A stretch of 64,000 bases of DNA from Candidatus Frackibacter sp. WG13 (GTDB taxonomy: Bacteria; Bacillota; Halanaerobiia; Halobacteroidales; Acetohalobiaceae): assembly GCF_900114655.1 (NCBI RefSeq), contig NZ_FOTT01000006.1, positions 52,000 through 115,999 on the forward strand, written 5' to 3'. The notes under the pieces are model-generated. The model was not told the origin of the DNA. It saw only the letters and a program-made list of their open reading frames with translations, and did not search any database. The position numbers were made by a program, and so were the translations under genes. Shown here piece by piece: positions 26,522 through 36,498 of the stretch (position 1 is the first letter of the stretch; each line of letters starts with the position of its first letter).

Positions 26522-28573
26522 TCAACTCGCATTATAGTTTTTAGTATTTTTACACTTAGGATAGCCTGTACATCCTAAAAACTTACCGTTTTTGCCATTA
26601 ATCAATCTAAACGGCTTCCCACACTTTGGACAGACGCCGTATTTTTCTTTTAGCCTTTCTTCCTTAGATTTATTGAAGCCTTCTAACTTGCTCTTTAGCT
26701 TAATTTTATCCTTTTCTAAATAATTACTTGAGATCTCCAACTTATCTGGAATATTAATTGTGTTTTTACAATCGGGATAATTAGAACATCCTAAATAGAA
26801 ACCATACTTACCTTTCTTCAGATTCATTACCTTATTACACTTTTTACAGCTTATATCTGTTTTAACTCCTAAATATTTCTTTCTCTTTTTTGAATATGAA
26901 GATCCTGCCTTTTTATTTAATACCTCTATCTTAGGCTTTAAATTGCTATAATACTCACTTAAATAATCCTTCCAATTGATCTTACCTTCTTGAATCTGAT
27001 CTAAAGCCTTTTCCATTCTCGCAGTAAACTTAACATCCATTAAATTAGAAAAATGTTTCTCTAAGAATATAACAACTTTTCTACCTAATTGAGTTGTATA
27101 GAACTTTTTCTTCTTTACCCTAATGTATTTCTTGCTTTTTAATTTACTGATTATTGCAGCATATGTAGATGGTCTTCCTATTCCTTTCTTCTCTAACTTA
27201 TCTACTAATGAAGACTCCGTAAATCTTTTCGGCGGCTTAGTCTTCTTCTTCTTAATCTTTAATTTATTTAGCTCTAACTGACTACCCTTCTTAATATCTG
27301 GAAGCGACTTAAACATCTTCTTTTTGCGTTTTACCTTCTCTAAGCTCTTTTCAAAACCGTCAAAGATCTGTTTATTGATTAACCCCTTAAACATATATTT
27401 ATCATGTGTAACTAATAATCTCAACTGCTCATATCTCATTGGAGCAAATTGTGAAGTAAGAAATGTATTCCAGATTAATTTGTATAGCTTATACTGATTA
27501 GGCCTAAGATTACTTTTAATCCTTTTAGGAATTAAAAATATATTAGTTGGTCTAATTGCTTCGTGAGCATCCTGAGCACCTGCTTTTTTAGTTTGATAGT
27601 CACCTACATATTCTTGGCCGTACTTCTCTTTAATATATTTCTGAGCCATCTCTTTAGCTTCTGGTGCTACCCTTGTAGAGTCAGTTCGCATGTATGTTAT
27701 AAGTCCTTGCTGTTCTCCATCTATTCTTATCCCTTCATATAGCTTTTGAGCTATTTTCATTGTTTTAGACGAATTAAAACCTAACTTTTTAGCAGCCAGC
27801 TTTTGCATTGTACTAGTCTTTAACGGCGACGAAGGATTCTTTTTCTTCTTAGTTACTTTAGATTTTATTACTTTAAAATTTACTCCCGGTGTAAGCGTCG
27901 CTTTAATTCTATCTAATTCTTTTTTATCCGTTACTTTTTTGATTTTCTTATCATTAATTTTATTCAACTTTAATTCCAAATCATCTTCAAAAAGACCAAT
28001 TACACTCCAATAGTCAACTGGTACAAAGTTATCTATTTTATCATCTAGATCTTTAACTAATTTCAAAGCAACAGATTGAACTCTCCCAGCCGAAGTCCCT
28101 TTAGCAACTAAATTCTGCATAGGTGGAGAAATCTTATAACCTATGATCCTATCTAGTAGCCGCCTAGCCTGTTGAGCATTAACCTTATCCATATCTATTT
28201 CCCCGGGAATCTTTAAAGCTTTCTTTACAGCTGATTTAGTAATTGCATTAAAGGTTATTCTTTTAACTTTATTATCACTAACTTTTAAGCTATTTTTAAC
28301 ATGCCAACCGATTGCTTCACCTTCTCGGTCTGGGTCGGAAGCTATAAGTATAAGATCTGCTTTTTTAGCTAACTTACTCAAACTCTTTAATACATTCCCT
28401 TTACCTCGAATGGTTCTATACTTTGGTTTGAAATTATTCTCTATATCAATACCTAAATCACTTTTAGGCAAATCCTTAACATGACCCTTAGAAGCTTTAA
28501 TTACATAATCTTCACCTAACATATCTCCAATTGTTTCTGCTTTATGCGGTGATTCCACAATTATTAAGTTCAT
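26522..28573 (-). CDS. topA: DNA topoisomerase I (type IA)
   Basis: About 683 aa. Toprim domain IVESPHKAETI then ASKGHVKDLP and DPDREGEAIGWHV; the catalytic tyrosine lies in GLITYMRTDSTR near residue 295; RPTNI and PLKTSTMQ motifs present; two C-terminal C4 zinc ribbons (CKKCNKVMNLKKGKYGFYLG and CPKCGKPFRLINGKNGKFLG). Relaxes negative supercoils by single-strand passage. The ATG at 28573 is 8 nt after GGAGG; a GTG codon precedes it. A second topoisomerase I next to conjugation genes is common on large plasmids, where it aids replication or transfer. It may duplicate a chromosomal topA outside the window. Confidence 0.93.
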   Translation of the reverse strand: MNLIIVESPHKAETIGDMLGEDYVIKASKGHVKDLPKSDLGIDIENNFKPKYRTIRGKGNVLKSLSKLAKKADLILIASDPDREGEAIGWHVKNSLKVSDNKVKRITFNAITKSAVKKALKIPGEIDMDKVNAQQARRLLDRIIGYKISPPMQNLVAKGTSAGRVQSVALKLVKDLDDKIDNFVPVDYWSVIGLFEDDLELKLNKINDKKIKKVTDKKELDRIKATLTPGVNFKVIKSKVTKKKKNPSSPLKTSTMQKLAAKKLGFNSSKTMKIAQKLYEGIRIDGEQQGLITYMRTDSTRVAPEAKEMAQKYIKEKYGQEYVGDYQTKKAGAQDAHEAIRPTNIFLIPKRIKSNLRPNQYKLYKLIWNTFLTSQFAPMRYEQLRLLVTHDKYMFKGLINKQIFDGFEKSLEKVKRKKKMFKSLPDIKKGSQLELNKLKIKKKKTKPPKRFTESSLVDKLEKKGIGRPSTYAAIISKLKSKKYIRVKKKKFYTTQLGRKVVIFLEKHFSNLMDVKFTARMEKALDQIQEGKINWKDYLSEYYSNLKPKIEVLNKKAGSSYSKKRKKYLGVKTDISCKKCNKVMNLKKGKYGFYLGCSNYPDCKNTINIPDKLEISSNYLEKDKIKLKSKLEGFNKSKEERLKEKYGVCPKCGKPFRLINGKNGKFLGCTGYPKCKNTKNYNAS

Positions 28574-28614
28574 CACCCATTCCTCCTTGAATATTATAAT
28601 ATAGCTGCTTAATA

Positions 28615-29241
28615 TTAATTAGTTGTCAAATGCATTTCTACCTCCACATTTTCTTCAATAACAAAATTATTTTCCTTAGAATCTAAATAAAATATTGCTT
28701 TACTGCCTTTAATCCAGTCTCCATTTTCCTCTTTAATCTGTACATTATTCTCCAATACTAAAGTCTGCTTTTTATCGTTATACTTAGCTTTTTTAGCTTT
28801 AATCTCCTTTTGATCATAGTCTATCCTTACTCCCTGGTCAGTCTGAAATGAATTACTATCTCCATACATTTCTAGATAAGAAGTAAACAACTTAAATCTC
28901 TCACCATTATCTGCTTTATTGAATAACTTAACATCATTTTTAAAGATATATTTATCTTTATCTAATAACCCAATCATCTCTTGCGATTTGACATCTCCTT
29001 GATCTGCTTCAAGAAAAACACCATCAGTCAAGACTGCTTTATTATTTTCTTTATAAATCTTACCTCTTGGAGCTTTAATTGTATAATTACCTTTAATAAT
29101 CGTTATTTCCTTACTAATTTCAATCTTATCTCCTATGTACTTTAATCTTCCTGCTCTAAGATGAACTGTATCATTTTCTTTCGCAGCTACAACTCCATTA
29201 AAGATTAACAATACTAAGAATAAAATCAATATTTTCCGCAT
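28615..29241 (-). CDS. LptA/OstA-like periplasmic protein
   Basis: 208 aa with signal peptide (ILFLVLLIFNGVVAA). The rest is a run of OstA/LptA beta-jellyroll strands: LRAGRLKYIGDKIEIS, ITIIKGNYTIKAPRGKIYKE, KAVLTDGVFLEA, and IKEENGDWIKGSKAIFYL. LptA forms the lipid bridge that carries lipopolysaccharide from the inner membrane to LptD. It stops just downstream of, and is spaced 2 nt from, the LptF-LptD fusion gene, so the two are translated together. A full substrate is not implied: the lipid carried by this system is unknown. Confidence 0.8.
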   Translation of the reverse strand: MRKILILFLVLLIFNGVVAAKENDTVHLRAGRLKYIGDKIEISKEITIIKGNYTIKAPRGKIYKENNKAVLTDGVFLEADQGDVKSQEMIGLLDKDKYIFKNDVKLFNKADNGERFKLFTSYLEMYGDSNSFQTDQGVRIDYDQKEIKAKKAKYNDKKQTLVLENNVQIKEENGDWIKGSKAIFYLDSKENNFVIEENVEVEMHLTTN

Positions 29242-29243
29242 TT

Positions 29244-32200
29244 TTATTCCTCCTCTAGAATCTCTTTAATACCTAAATCATACATAAAGCCTTCGTCTTG
29301 GTTACTACCAACCTTAACTCCTCTATTAAAGATATCCAAACGATACTCAAGCATAATTTCTCTTTGCTCATGCTTATAAGTCAACCATATCTCCCGTCGG
29401 TGGAATCTCTTCTTTAAGATAAGATTAGCCTTAGAAACTGTCTCTGCTTCAAAATCATATCTATTATTTAATTCTAGATATAACTGATCTTGTAACTTAT
29501 AAGTGAACTTACTTTCCCAACGCTGTAATTGATTATTATTCAAATCATGCTTTAAAGCTGTATTAAACTTAATATGCTTACTCTTATATTTACTATTAAT
29601 AGCTAAATCACCGTAGGTTTTACTATTGATGTTAAAAGTGCTTCCTGCATTAAGTCTCCAGTTAGGTGTCACCTCCCAATTTATAATAAACCCTAAAGGT
29701 AAATAACTAGCGTTATATAAGTCATAACCGCCGTTAAGTTGTAAACTAAAGTTGTCATTATATAATTTTAAATCACTTTCTATCTCTTGTTTATAGCTAG
29801 CTTGGTCAAAGTTAAAAGGTGATTCTCCAGTAAAGGTCTTGTACTCAAATTCTGTGTTCCAATCTATATGATCTAAAAATGAGGTGTTTAATTTTAATTT
29901 AATGCTATATGAATTTTGATAATAATCATATCTAAATTTAGGGTCATATAGATAATAGTAATCAGAATCTTCCTTGCCATTAATCTGCTTATATAACTTA
30001 CCATTAAGCTTTTGGTTAACTTGTAGGCTTATATTATTTAATAAGTTAAATCTTTTGTTATAATTAATCTCACCTAACCCTCGATAACCTTCTATATCTG
30101 AACTTGCTTCATAATACTTGCCTAAGGAGGTTTTAAAGTTTATATTCTTTAATATAGAAGCTTGAGGAAAATATTTAATAGTTATCTCGGGCCACCGATA
30201 GAATCTAACCTTCGGCTTATCATCTTCATCCTCTAAGTCAAAACTCGATTCTTCTAAATCAAAGTTTGGGTCATATCGTTCTAAAGTTAATTTAAAGTTA
30301 AAATTATTACTTCTTTTAGTAAGGTAACCTTTCCCACCCCACCTGGACTTTAAATCTTGTTTAGCTTCTAATAGATAATCTCGATTATAATCTAAATTAA
30401 GTTTCCAATCCTCTAAAAATTTATATTGATACTTAAAGTCTAAATCCAATTCTTGATCATCGTTAGCGCTAGATTTAAAATAATCTTTGCTGTCATACTG
30501 AAAATTTAAATCTAAGTCTTGCTTTTGACTATTATGATTTAGATTAATTCTACTAAAAGCTTTCTTATAATCATCATAGTCTGTATAATCTATATCAGTA
30601 TTAGCCCGCCAAATTTCTCCTTTATGTGAATAATCAATTTTGCCCTGCCAATTCCATAAACCTGGAATACCTGTTTTATTCTTTTGGCTGTATAGATAAA
30701 CTGATCCTTCTTGCTTAGGAGTATAAGTAAAATACTGTTTAAACCCGCCGGCAAGTCCAGAAATATTATAATAATCTAGATAAAGCTCTCCTGGTAATGA
30801 TTTATCATACCAATAGGAGTATGTATTCTTAATAAACCAACCTCTTTTAGCACTATGCCCTAGCCTAGTTTCTAAATGTGAAGCCTTGTCTTTTAAAGAT
30901 ATATATAAATAAGGCCAATACATAAGAGGTAAACGTCCATTTAATTCCCAAAAGGTAACATGCTTAGCTTCTATATGGTCTCCAGGATAAATTATTACTT
31001 CCGGAGATTTAAAGAAATAATGGGGCTTGTCCAACTCACAACCACTAAGCTTAGTTTGAGATATTTCAATTACTTTAGAAGTCTCAATCTTTTCATTATC
31101 ATTCTCTTTAATAATTACTTTGTCTGCTAAAACATGATAGGCTTTATACTTGGCTGCAATATCATTTTTAAGTATTGTCTTATTTCCTTTCACTCTTAAC
31201 TGGTCTGCCTTAATCTTTAACTTTTCTGCCTGCACTCCAGGAGTACTTAAAAAGATAAATGAAATAATAATTAAAGATACTGGTATTAACTTGGATATTG
31301 ATTCTTTCCAACTGTTCTTCCAAAAAAGAAGCACTGCACCTATTAAGCTAAAAATAATATTAGGTAACCATGATGTTAATACTGGTATTAAGAATCCGTT
31401 CTTCCCAAATGATCTAGTTAATGAAAGAATTAAATAGTATAAAAAGATAATCACAATCGTTAATACGATATTAACTGCTCTACTTTTCTTATTATTAAGA
31501 CTTAAAGGTGTTCCAATTAAAATAAAGATTAAAGCTATAAAAGGCTTACTTAACTTTAAATGATAATCAATTAATAAAGAGTCTACTTTTAATCCGCTAC
31601 TTTTGAATAACTCAATTTCTTCCTTTAGCTCTGCTCTACTCATTTCCGAAGTAGTCTTTTGGTTTGTTACTAACTTATCCATTCTGTTACCCATCTCTAT
31701 CTCCATAATGTCGAATTGAGTTTCTAAAGTTAACTCCCCGTTCTTATCATAATCGTGTATAATCCCTTGCTTTAATTTCCAAGTATTTTCAGCTATATTA
31801 GCTTTTTTAGCTGTAATTATCTTAAGATAATTATCTTGCTTGCTATAATCAAAGATAACTGGCTTTCTTAAAATAGAATTCTTTCTATCGTACTCTTTAA
31901 TATAAAACAACCTACTTTTAGGACCTTTAAAGAATACATTATCCTCTATACCGTAAATAGTCTCACTTAGAATAGACCGGCGAATAATATTTTGAGCTTG
32001 ATGATTAGACCAGGGAACTATCTTTTCGTTAAAAAAGTAAGTTGTCCCACTTATTAAAATACCTAAAACAAGTAATGGGATTATAAAACGGAAAAGACTA
32101 ACTCCACCCATTTGTAAAGCTATAAATTCACTATCCTTACTTAATCGCCCTACCCCTATCATAACTGCAAGTAGTGTCGCAATCGGCAAAGTCCGAACAA

Positions 32201-32414
32201 TAATTGCCGGCAATTTATAGCCTAAAAGCTTGATTACTATTAATACTGGTATATCTTTAACTATAATCATATCGGTTAGTTGAAATAAAAAGTTACTTAA
32301 CATAATCACACCGATAATTGCTATCCCAACCAAAAAAGGGAGTAATACTTCTTTAACTATGTATAAGTCAATAATCTTTAACTGCCGGCAAAATTTCATA
32401 AGAATTAAAGTCAC
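29244..32414 (-). CDS. LptF/G permease fused to LptD-like outer-membrane barrel
   Basis: 1056 aa. Residues 1-370 are an LptF/LptG (YjgP/YjgQ) permease: three N-terminal membrane helices, a periplasmic beta domain, then three helices ending in LTSWLPNIIFSLIGAVLL, the family's final motif. A further hydrophobic segment (about 378-397) ending TPGVQA looks like a retained signal sequence. From 398 on it is OstA/LptD-like: KIKADQLRVKGNKTIL, TKLSGCELDKPHYFF, IEAKHVTFWELNGRLPLMYWPY, then more than 20 amphipathic strands. In other bacteria inner-membrane LptF and outer-membrane LptD are separate proteins. Either the chain is cleaved or the fusion spans the envelope. No frameshift is seen at the junction. 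Confidence 0.8.
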   Translation of the reverse strand: MTLILMKFCRQLKIIDLYIVKEVLLPFLVGIAIIGVIMLSNFLFQLTDMIIVKDIPVLIVIKLLGYKLPAIIVRTLPIATLLAVMIGVGRLSKDSEFIALQMGGVSLFRFIIPLLVLGILISGTTYFFNEKIVPWSNHQAQNIIRRSILSETIYGIEDNVFFKGPKSRLFYIKEYDRKNSILRKPVIFDYSKQDNYLKIITAKKANIAENTWKLKQGIIHDYDKNGELTLETQFDIMEIEMGNRMDKLVTNQKTTSEMSRAELKEEIELFKSSGLKVDSLLIDYHLKLSKPFIALIFILIGTPLSLNNKKSRAVNIVLTIVIIFLYYLILSLTRSFGKNGFLIPVLTSWLPNIIFSLIGAVLLFWKNSWKESISKLIPVSLIIISFIFLSTPGVQAEKLKIKADQLRVKGNKTILKNDIAAKYKAYHVLADKVIIKENDNEKIETSKVIEISQTKLSGCELDKPHYFFKSPEVIIYPGDHIEAKHVTFWELNGRLPLMYWPYLYISLKDKASHLETRLGHSAKRGWFIKNTYSYWYDKSLPGELYLDYYNISGLAGGFKQYFTYTPKQEGSVYLYSQKNKTGIPGLWNWQGKIDYSHKGEIWRANTDIDYTDYDDYKKAFSRINLNHNSQKQDLDLNFQYDSKDYFKSSANDDQELDLDFKYQYKFLEDWKLNLDYNRDYLLEAKQDLKSRWGGKGYLTKRSNNFNFKLTLERYDPNFDLEESSFDLEDEDDKPKVRFYRWPEITIKYFPQASILKNINFKTSLGKYYEASSDIEGYRGLGEINYNKRFNLLNNISLQVNQKLNGKLYKQINGKEDSDYYYLYDPKFRYDYYQNSYSIKLKLNTSFLDHIDWNTEFEYKTFTGESPFNFDQASYKQEIESDLKLYNDNFSLQLNGGYDLYNASYLPLGFIINWEVTPNWRLNAGSTFNINSKTYGDLAINSKYKSKHIKFNTALKHDLNNNQLQRWESKFTYKLQDQLYLELNNRYDFEAETVSKANLILKKRFHRREIWLTYKHEQREIMLEYRLDIFNRGVKVGSNQDEGFMYDLGIKEILEEE

Positions 32415-32469
32415 CTCCTTTCTAAAATAAAATTATTTGCTTTTCACTATAATTTTTAGTACTCTAATC

Positions 32470-33099
32470 CTAAAATTTGAATTTCTTTCTTAAAAATAAA
32501 TCTGTACAGATATCAGTTATCTCTTTGCCATAAAGTTTACCTCGATTCTCTTCTAGCTCCATTAATGCTTTTTCTATCCCTAAGGCAGGTCTATATGGTC
32601 TATGGGAAGCCATTGCTTCGACTACGTCAGCTGCGGCAATAATTCTTGCTTCAATTAAAATTTCATCTTTACTTAAGCCTTCTGGGTAACCACTTCCATC
32701 TAATCTTTCATGGTGTTGGCTTACTATATCAGCAATTGTCTTATTACTAGATTTAATTAATTCACTTCCAACCTTTGGGTGTTCTTTGATAACTTTAAAC
32801 TCTGAATTATTTAGTTTCCCCGGTTTGTAAAGAATCTCGTTAGGAATACTTATCTTACCTATATCATGAACTAAGGCAGCTAACTTAACAGCTTCAATTT
32901 GATAATCAGGCAGCTTCAATTCTTTAGCAATCTTAACAGCAAGCTGCTTAACTCTATTTTGATGAACAGCTAAGTATGGATCCTTCAATTCAACCACATT
33001 TAAAATTGTTTCTAAAATCTCTGATTGTAAAAGGAATTCCCTTCTCTCTTCTTCATTTAATTCTTTATTATTAATTTTCTTTTTAGCTGGTAAATTAAT
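32470..33099 (-). CDS. HD-GYP domain phosphodiesterase-like protein
   Basis: 209 aa if started at ATT 33099, 8 nt after GGAGG at 33112-33108; the GTG at 32997 would remove 34 residues and has no ribosome site. HD-GYP features: the H...HD metal site in LAALVHDIGKISIP, NEILYKPGKLN, HHERLDGSGYPEGL (the GYP motif), and AAADVVEAMASHRPYRPA. Such proteins degrade cyclic di-GMP or related nucleotides. No sensor domain is attached, only a short charged N-terminus. It sits between the coupling protein gene and the Lpt-like genes and may link a second messenger to transfer or surface state. Confidence 0.85.
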   Translation of the reverse strand: MNLPAKKKINNKELNEEERREFLLQSEILETILNVVELKDPYLAVHQNRVKQLAVKIAKELKLPDYQIEAVKLAALVHDIGKISIPNEILYKPGKLNNSEFKVIKEHPKVGSELIKSSNKTIADIVSQHHERLDGSGYPEGLSKDEILIEARIIAAADVVEAMASHRPYRPALGIEKALMELEENRGKLYGKEITDICTDLFLRKKFKF

Positions 33100-33116
33100 T
33101 AGAACCGCCTCCTTAA

Positions 33117-35288
33117 TTAAATACTATCCGGTACCCCTTTTATATCTTGAGGGCCTTCATTATCTTGTCTTTGTTCTTCTTTTATATCTTTATCCTCTTG
33201 GCTATTGTCTGTCTTTTCTTCTTGCAATTTAGCTTCTGATTCGTCTACTTCATCCTTACCCTCATTAGAATCTCCTTGTGCTTTAAAATCTTCTGTTTCA
33301 TTAATCTCCTGCTTATCTTCTTGACTATTAGGACTATCCTTTGTCTCTTTATTATTCCTCTTATTTGTGAAACTCCCAGCTTCATTACTATTCTCTTTCA
33401 ATAATTCTTCCATGTTTAATCTTTTATCCTCGGCAACTCTCTGTTTTTCTTCTTTTACCAGTTCTAAATCTTCAAAGTCAGGGTCAGGAATATAATCTAC
33501 ATTGATAATCTTCTTAAAATTATCTGGATGTTTACCTAAGACTACAAATTGACCTATCTTTAAATCTCTTATTTCGTTAGGACTAACTATAAACTCTTCA
33601 ACCTCTCTTTCTGATCCCATCTCGCCTTCCATCTGTCTAAGCAGGTCTTTATTTACTCTTGCTGTTTCCTTAACTGCCTTTCTAGTACCAACCTGTTTTG
33701 CAAAGTTCTCCGCTGTCTCTGGATGATTGACTCTACCAGCTACTTTTAAGTTAGTATTATCTATAATCTGTTTTACAAAAGCAGGATCTATTGTCTCTAA
33801 ATCTCCTTCGGATTGATAAAACATTTGAATATTGTACTTAGCTGACCTAGCCTTATTAATCCAGCCTACAAAATCTCCGGTAGCAAATGCTTCAAATTCA
33901 TCTATCGTAATCGAATACTTTCTTCTTTCTGACCTAGGTACATTCTCTTCAATATAACTAGTCGTTGCTTCTAGATCTGAAAGCAACATTCTTCCAAACG
34001 CCTTCGCTGTCTCTTTAAGCCTGTTAGTTGGAATTGTGATATAGACAATCTCTTGGTTGACATATGATTCAAATAGATCAACTTCAGGATTATAATGATT
34101 AATAATCTTTCCAAGTTCTGAGTTACATAAAATATTAATCTGGTTAATAAGCCCCTTGCAATCCTTCATTGTATCTTCGAAATCATTAATTATCTCCTGC
34201 AACTTACCGGAAATGAAATCATTATCGACCATAGCTTGAATAATTTTTACTGCTTTTTTCTCTGTCATAAGTAGATATAAATCTTTCATTGTTATCTTTT
34301 TATCTAACTCTTCTATTACAGCTTGTAATAATGTTAAAATTACATCAATCGTTGCATTCTTATAATACTGCTCACTCCATTCTACCGCATTAACTAATCT
34401 ATCCTTTATCTCTAATGCTGAGCCTCGCAATAGAAAGTTATATGTATTACTAAAATCGGGGTCTGCTAAATTAATGACTTTAAATTTCTGATTATGCGGA
34501 TTATATCTTTTATGAAAAGTATATAACTTTTTAGCAAACTCTAGATCACCTTTACAGTCAATTACTGTTACTCCTCTACCCTTCTTCATATTTTGATATG
34601 CTAAAGAGAAAAATAACTCTGTTTTACCAGCACCGGTAGTTGCCATTCCCGAAAGATGAGTTGAAAACTGTTCATCTGAAACTGAAAAGCCCTCTCTCTT
34701 TTCATCCCTCGTAATCCCTAAGAAAGTTTTATCATTTTGAATAGCCTCTTCTCTTAAAAAATACTTTCTTAATTTACTAGCCGGTCTATTAGGGTCTACC
34801 TTTAATCTCCTCTTTAAAATTATTTGGTCTAACAATACAAATGGAATTGCTATTATTGAAGTCTTAGTTATCCAGTACTTAATATAGAAATATATAAGAT
34901 ATAACTTATTAAAGTAATACTCAAAATTATTGAACTCTAAATTAAGCTTAGGAGCAACCCACCTCCAAAACTGATTTATCACTTCCATTTGAAGCGATAC
35001 AAAGAATATAAAGAAAGAAATAAAGATTAAGATACATCCAGTCATTACAAAGTAATTATCTTTTCTTTTAACTGTATACTCTGTAAATACTGCTCTTGGA
35101 TATTTGTTATATAATGCAATGATGAATTTATAGATAAACCAATAGAACCAATATGCCGGTAAAATCAAAATAATTGTTAAATACCGAAGTAAGGAAAAGA
35201 AACTCCTTAAGTTAAAATCGAAAATATATTTTTCTAATTTTGATCTAACTATCAAACTCAAAAATTTACTTTTAAGTTTTGTTAACAT
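33117..35288 (-). CDS. VirD4/TraD-type conjugative coupling ATPase
   Basis: 723 aa type IV coupling protein, which delivers the relaxase-DNA complex to the secretion channel. N-terminal region with about four membrane segments up to residue 160; Walker A ATTGAGKTE near 216 followed by VTVIDCKGDLEF; Walker B ITIDEFEAFATGDF near 463; then NIQMFYQSEGDLETI and a LKVAGRVNHPETAENFAKQVG segment typical of TraD/VirD4. The last 110 residues are a Glu/Asp/Lys/Gln-rich tail, likely for substrate or protein docking. Its ATG overlaps the end of the Replic_Relax-like gene by 7 nt, so both are translated together. Faces the inner membrane. Confidence 0.88.
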   Translation of the reverse strand: MLTKLKSKFLSLIVRSKLEKYIFDFNLRSFFSLLRYLTIILILPAYWFYWFIYKFIIALYNKYPRAVFTEYTVKRKDNYFVMTGCILIFISFFIFFVSLQMEVINQFWRWVAPKLNLEFNNFEYYFNKLYLIYFYIKYWITKTSIIAIPFVLLDQIILKRRLKVDPNRPASKLRKYFLREEAIQNDKTFLGITRDEKREGFSVSDEQFSTHLSGMATTGAGKTELFFSLAYQNMKKGRGVTVIDCKGDLEFAKKLYTFHKRYNPHNQKFKVINLADPDFSNTYNFLLRGSALEIKDRLVNAVEWSEQYYKNATIDVILTLLQAVIEELDKKITMKDLYLLMTEKKAVKIIQAMVDNDFISGKLQEIINDFEDTMKDCKGLINQINILCNSELGKIINHYNPEVDLFESYVNQEIVYITIPTNRLKETAKAFGRMLLSDLEATTSYIEENVPRSERRKYSITIDEFEAFATGDFVGWINKARSAKYNIQMFYQSEGDLETIDPAFVKQIIDNTNLKVAGRVNHPETAENFAKQVGTRKAVKETARVNKDLLRQMEGEMGSEREVEEFIVSPNEIRDLKIGQFVVLGKHPDNFKKIINVDYIPDPDFEDLELVKEEKQRVAEDKRLNMEELLKENSNEAGSFTNKRNNKETKDSPNSQEDKQEINETEDFKAQGDSNEGKDEVDESEAKLQEEKTDNSQEDKDIKEEQRQDNEGPQDIKGVPDSI

Positions 35289-36298
35289 TTCTTTAAGACC
35301 TCCTTCAAGTCAAAAACTTTATTAGCTGTTTTGTTGTAAAATTTATAATCTCCAGCCAATATATCTTTTAACTTAGCAGCATAGAACTTTTTATATGCTC
35401 CCTTAGGGTAAGGAATAGACTTAGGATTGAATTTTTTCATAATTGACTTATATAAAGAATCTCCTTCGACCACATATAAAACTCCATCTATTGAATCTTC
35501 CTGGGCATACCTTGTAAGTACTCCGTATTTACTATTTATATATCTGCTATTTCTTTTTAAAGTCTTTTCTAATTCTAATACAAATTTCGTTTCTCTATCT
35601 CTAGTATCAAAAATTCCATCAGGTATTTTACTGTGTAAATTAAATCTTTCAGCTATATCTTGAGTAACCCAAAAGCAGGCTCCTATATTCTCAAACTCAA
35701 ATCTCAATTTATTAACTTGATCGTCATGTTCAAACTGGTCTAAGGAAATATTACTACGAACTATATAATTTTTAGGTTTTATAAAACGATGTTCAAATTT
35801 ATTATTTCTCTCTATATTGTTTAATTTTTTCTTTCCTTTCTCTGTCTTTAGATAACTTAAGGCTTTTTTAGTTGGCATTATATAAGTTGTACGATTACCA
35901 TCTCTTAATGGATAAGGCTTCTTCTTAACAAATCTGGTTTTAGTCAACCTTGACAATCTTTGATTAGCATAAGTTAAAGAACTATAAATATATTCACCAA
36001 TCTGTTCTCTAGTTAAGAAACTATTTTCAAATAAATATTTAAATAAAAGAACATCACTTTTAGTTATTCTTACACTTGCATTTTTAGTAACACTTATTTC
36101 TGTTTTTGACTCCTGTTGGTCCAATTCTTTTTCTAATACTTTAACTTTCTTTTCTAATCTATATACTTTTGCTTCCAACTGTTTTTGCCAACTTTTCTTC
36201 CTTAGAACTCCTAATTTTTCAACTAATTCTTTTACTCCTACATCACTTTCTCTTATATCCTCAATTGTTTTTTCATCACCATATTTCTCATTATTCAT
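35282..36298 (-). CDS. Replic_Relax-like protein, candidate relaxase or transfer initiator
   Basis: 338 aa from the ATG at 36296-36298 (GGAGG 9 nt upstream); a longer reading to 36358 lacks support. A coiled coil (about 25-75) is followed by a winged helix-turn-helix (SDVLLFKYLFENSFLTREQI, then YANQRLSRLTKTRFVKK) and a mixed domain with PDGIFDTRDRETKFVLELE then RYINSKYGVLTRY. This order resembles replication-relaxation (Replic_Relax) proteins of Gram-positive plasmids, whose C-terminal part is nuclease-like. It is coupled to the coupling protein gene and faces the palindrome block upstream, as expected for an oriT-acting protein. No classical HUH relaxase is visible in the window. Confidence 0.6.
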   Translation of the reverse strand: MNNEKYGDEKTIEDIRESDVGVKELVEKLGVLRKKSWQKQLEAKVYRLEKKVKVLEKELDQQESKTEISVTKNASVRITKSDVLLFKYLFENSFLTREQIGEYIYSSLTYANQRLSRLTKTRFVKKKPYPLRDGNRTTYIMPTKKALSYLKTEKGKKKLNNIERNNKFEHRFIKPKNYIVRSNISLDQFEHDDQVNKLRFEFENIGACFWVTQDIAERFNLHSKIPDGIFDTRDRETKFVLELEKTLKRNSRYINSKYGVLTRYAQEDSIDGVLYVVEGDSLYKSIMKKFNPKSIPYPKGAYKKFYAAKLKDILAGDYKFYNKTANKVFDLKEVLKKC

Positions 36299-36498
36299 TA
36301 ATCTACACCTCCTAATTAAAACTTCAAATACATCAAATAACATTACTAATAAACCCACATATCAAACACACAAACTACATAAAAAACATTTAAATCACAT
36401 CATTAACAAATACCCACATAACTACCTAAATTACATCACTAAAACTCACACCTATAATCTCAAACTACCAATCACAAACTTCACTAACTAATACACTA
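36268..36498. other. 231-nt tract with no G on the plus strand
   Basis: No G occurs between 36267 and 36499. The minus-strand transcript would contain no C across the leader and first 10 codons of the Replic_Relax-like gene. Composition is roughly A/C/T with many ACA, CATA and CTA words. Not seen elsewhere in the window at this length. Confidence 0.85.
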
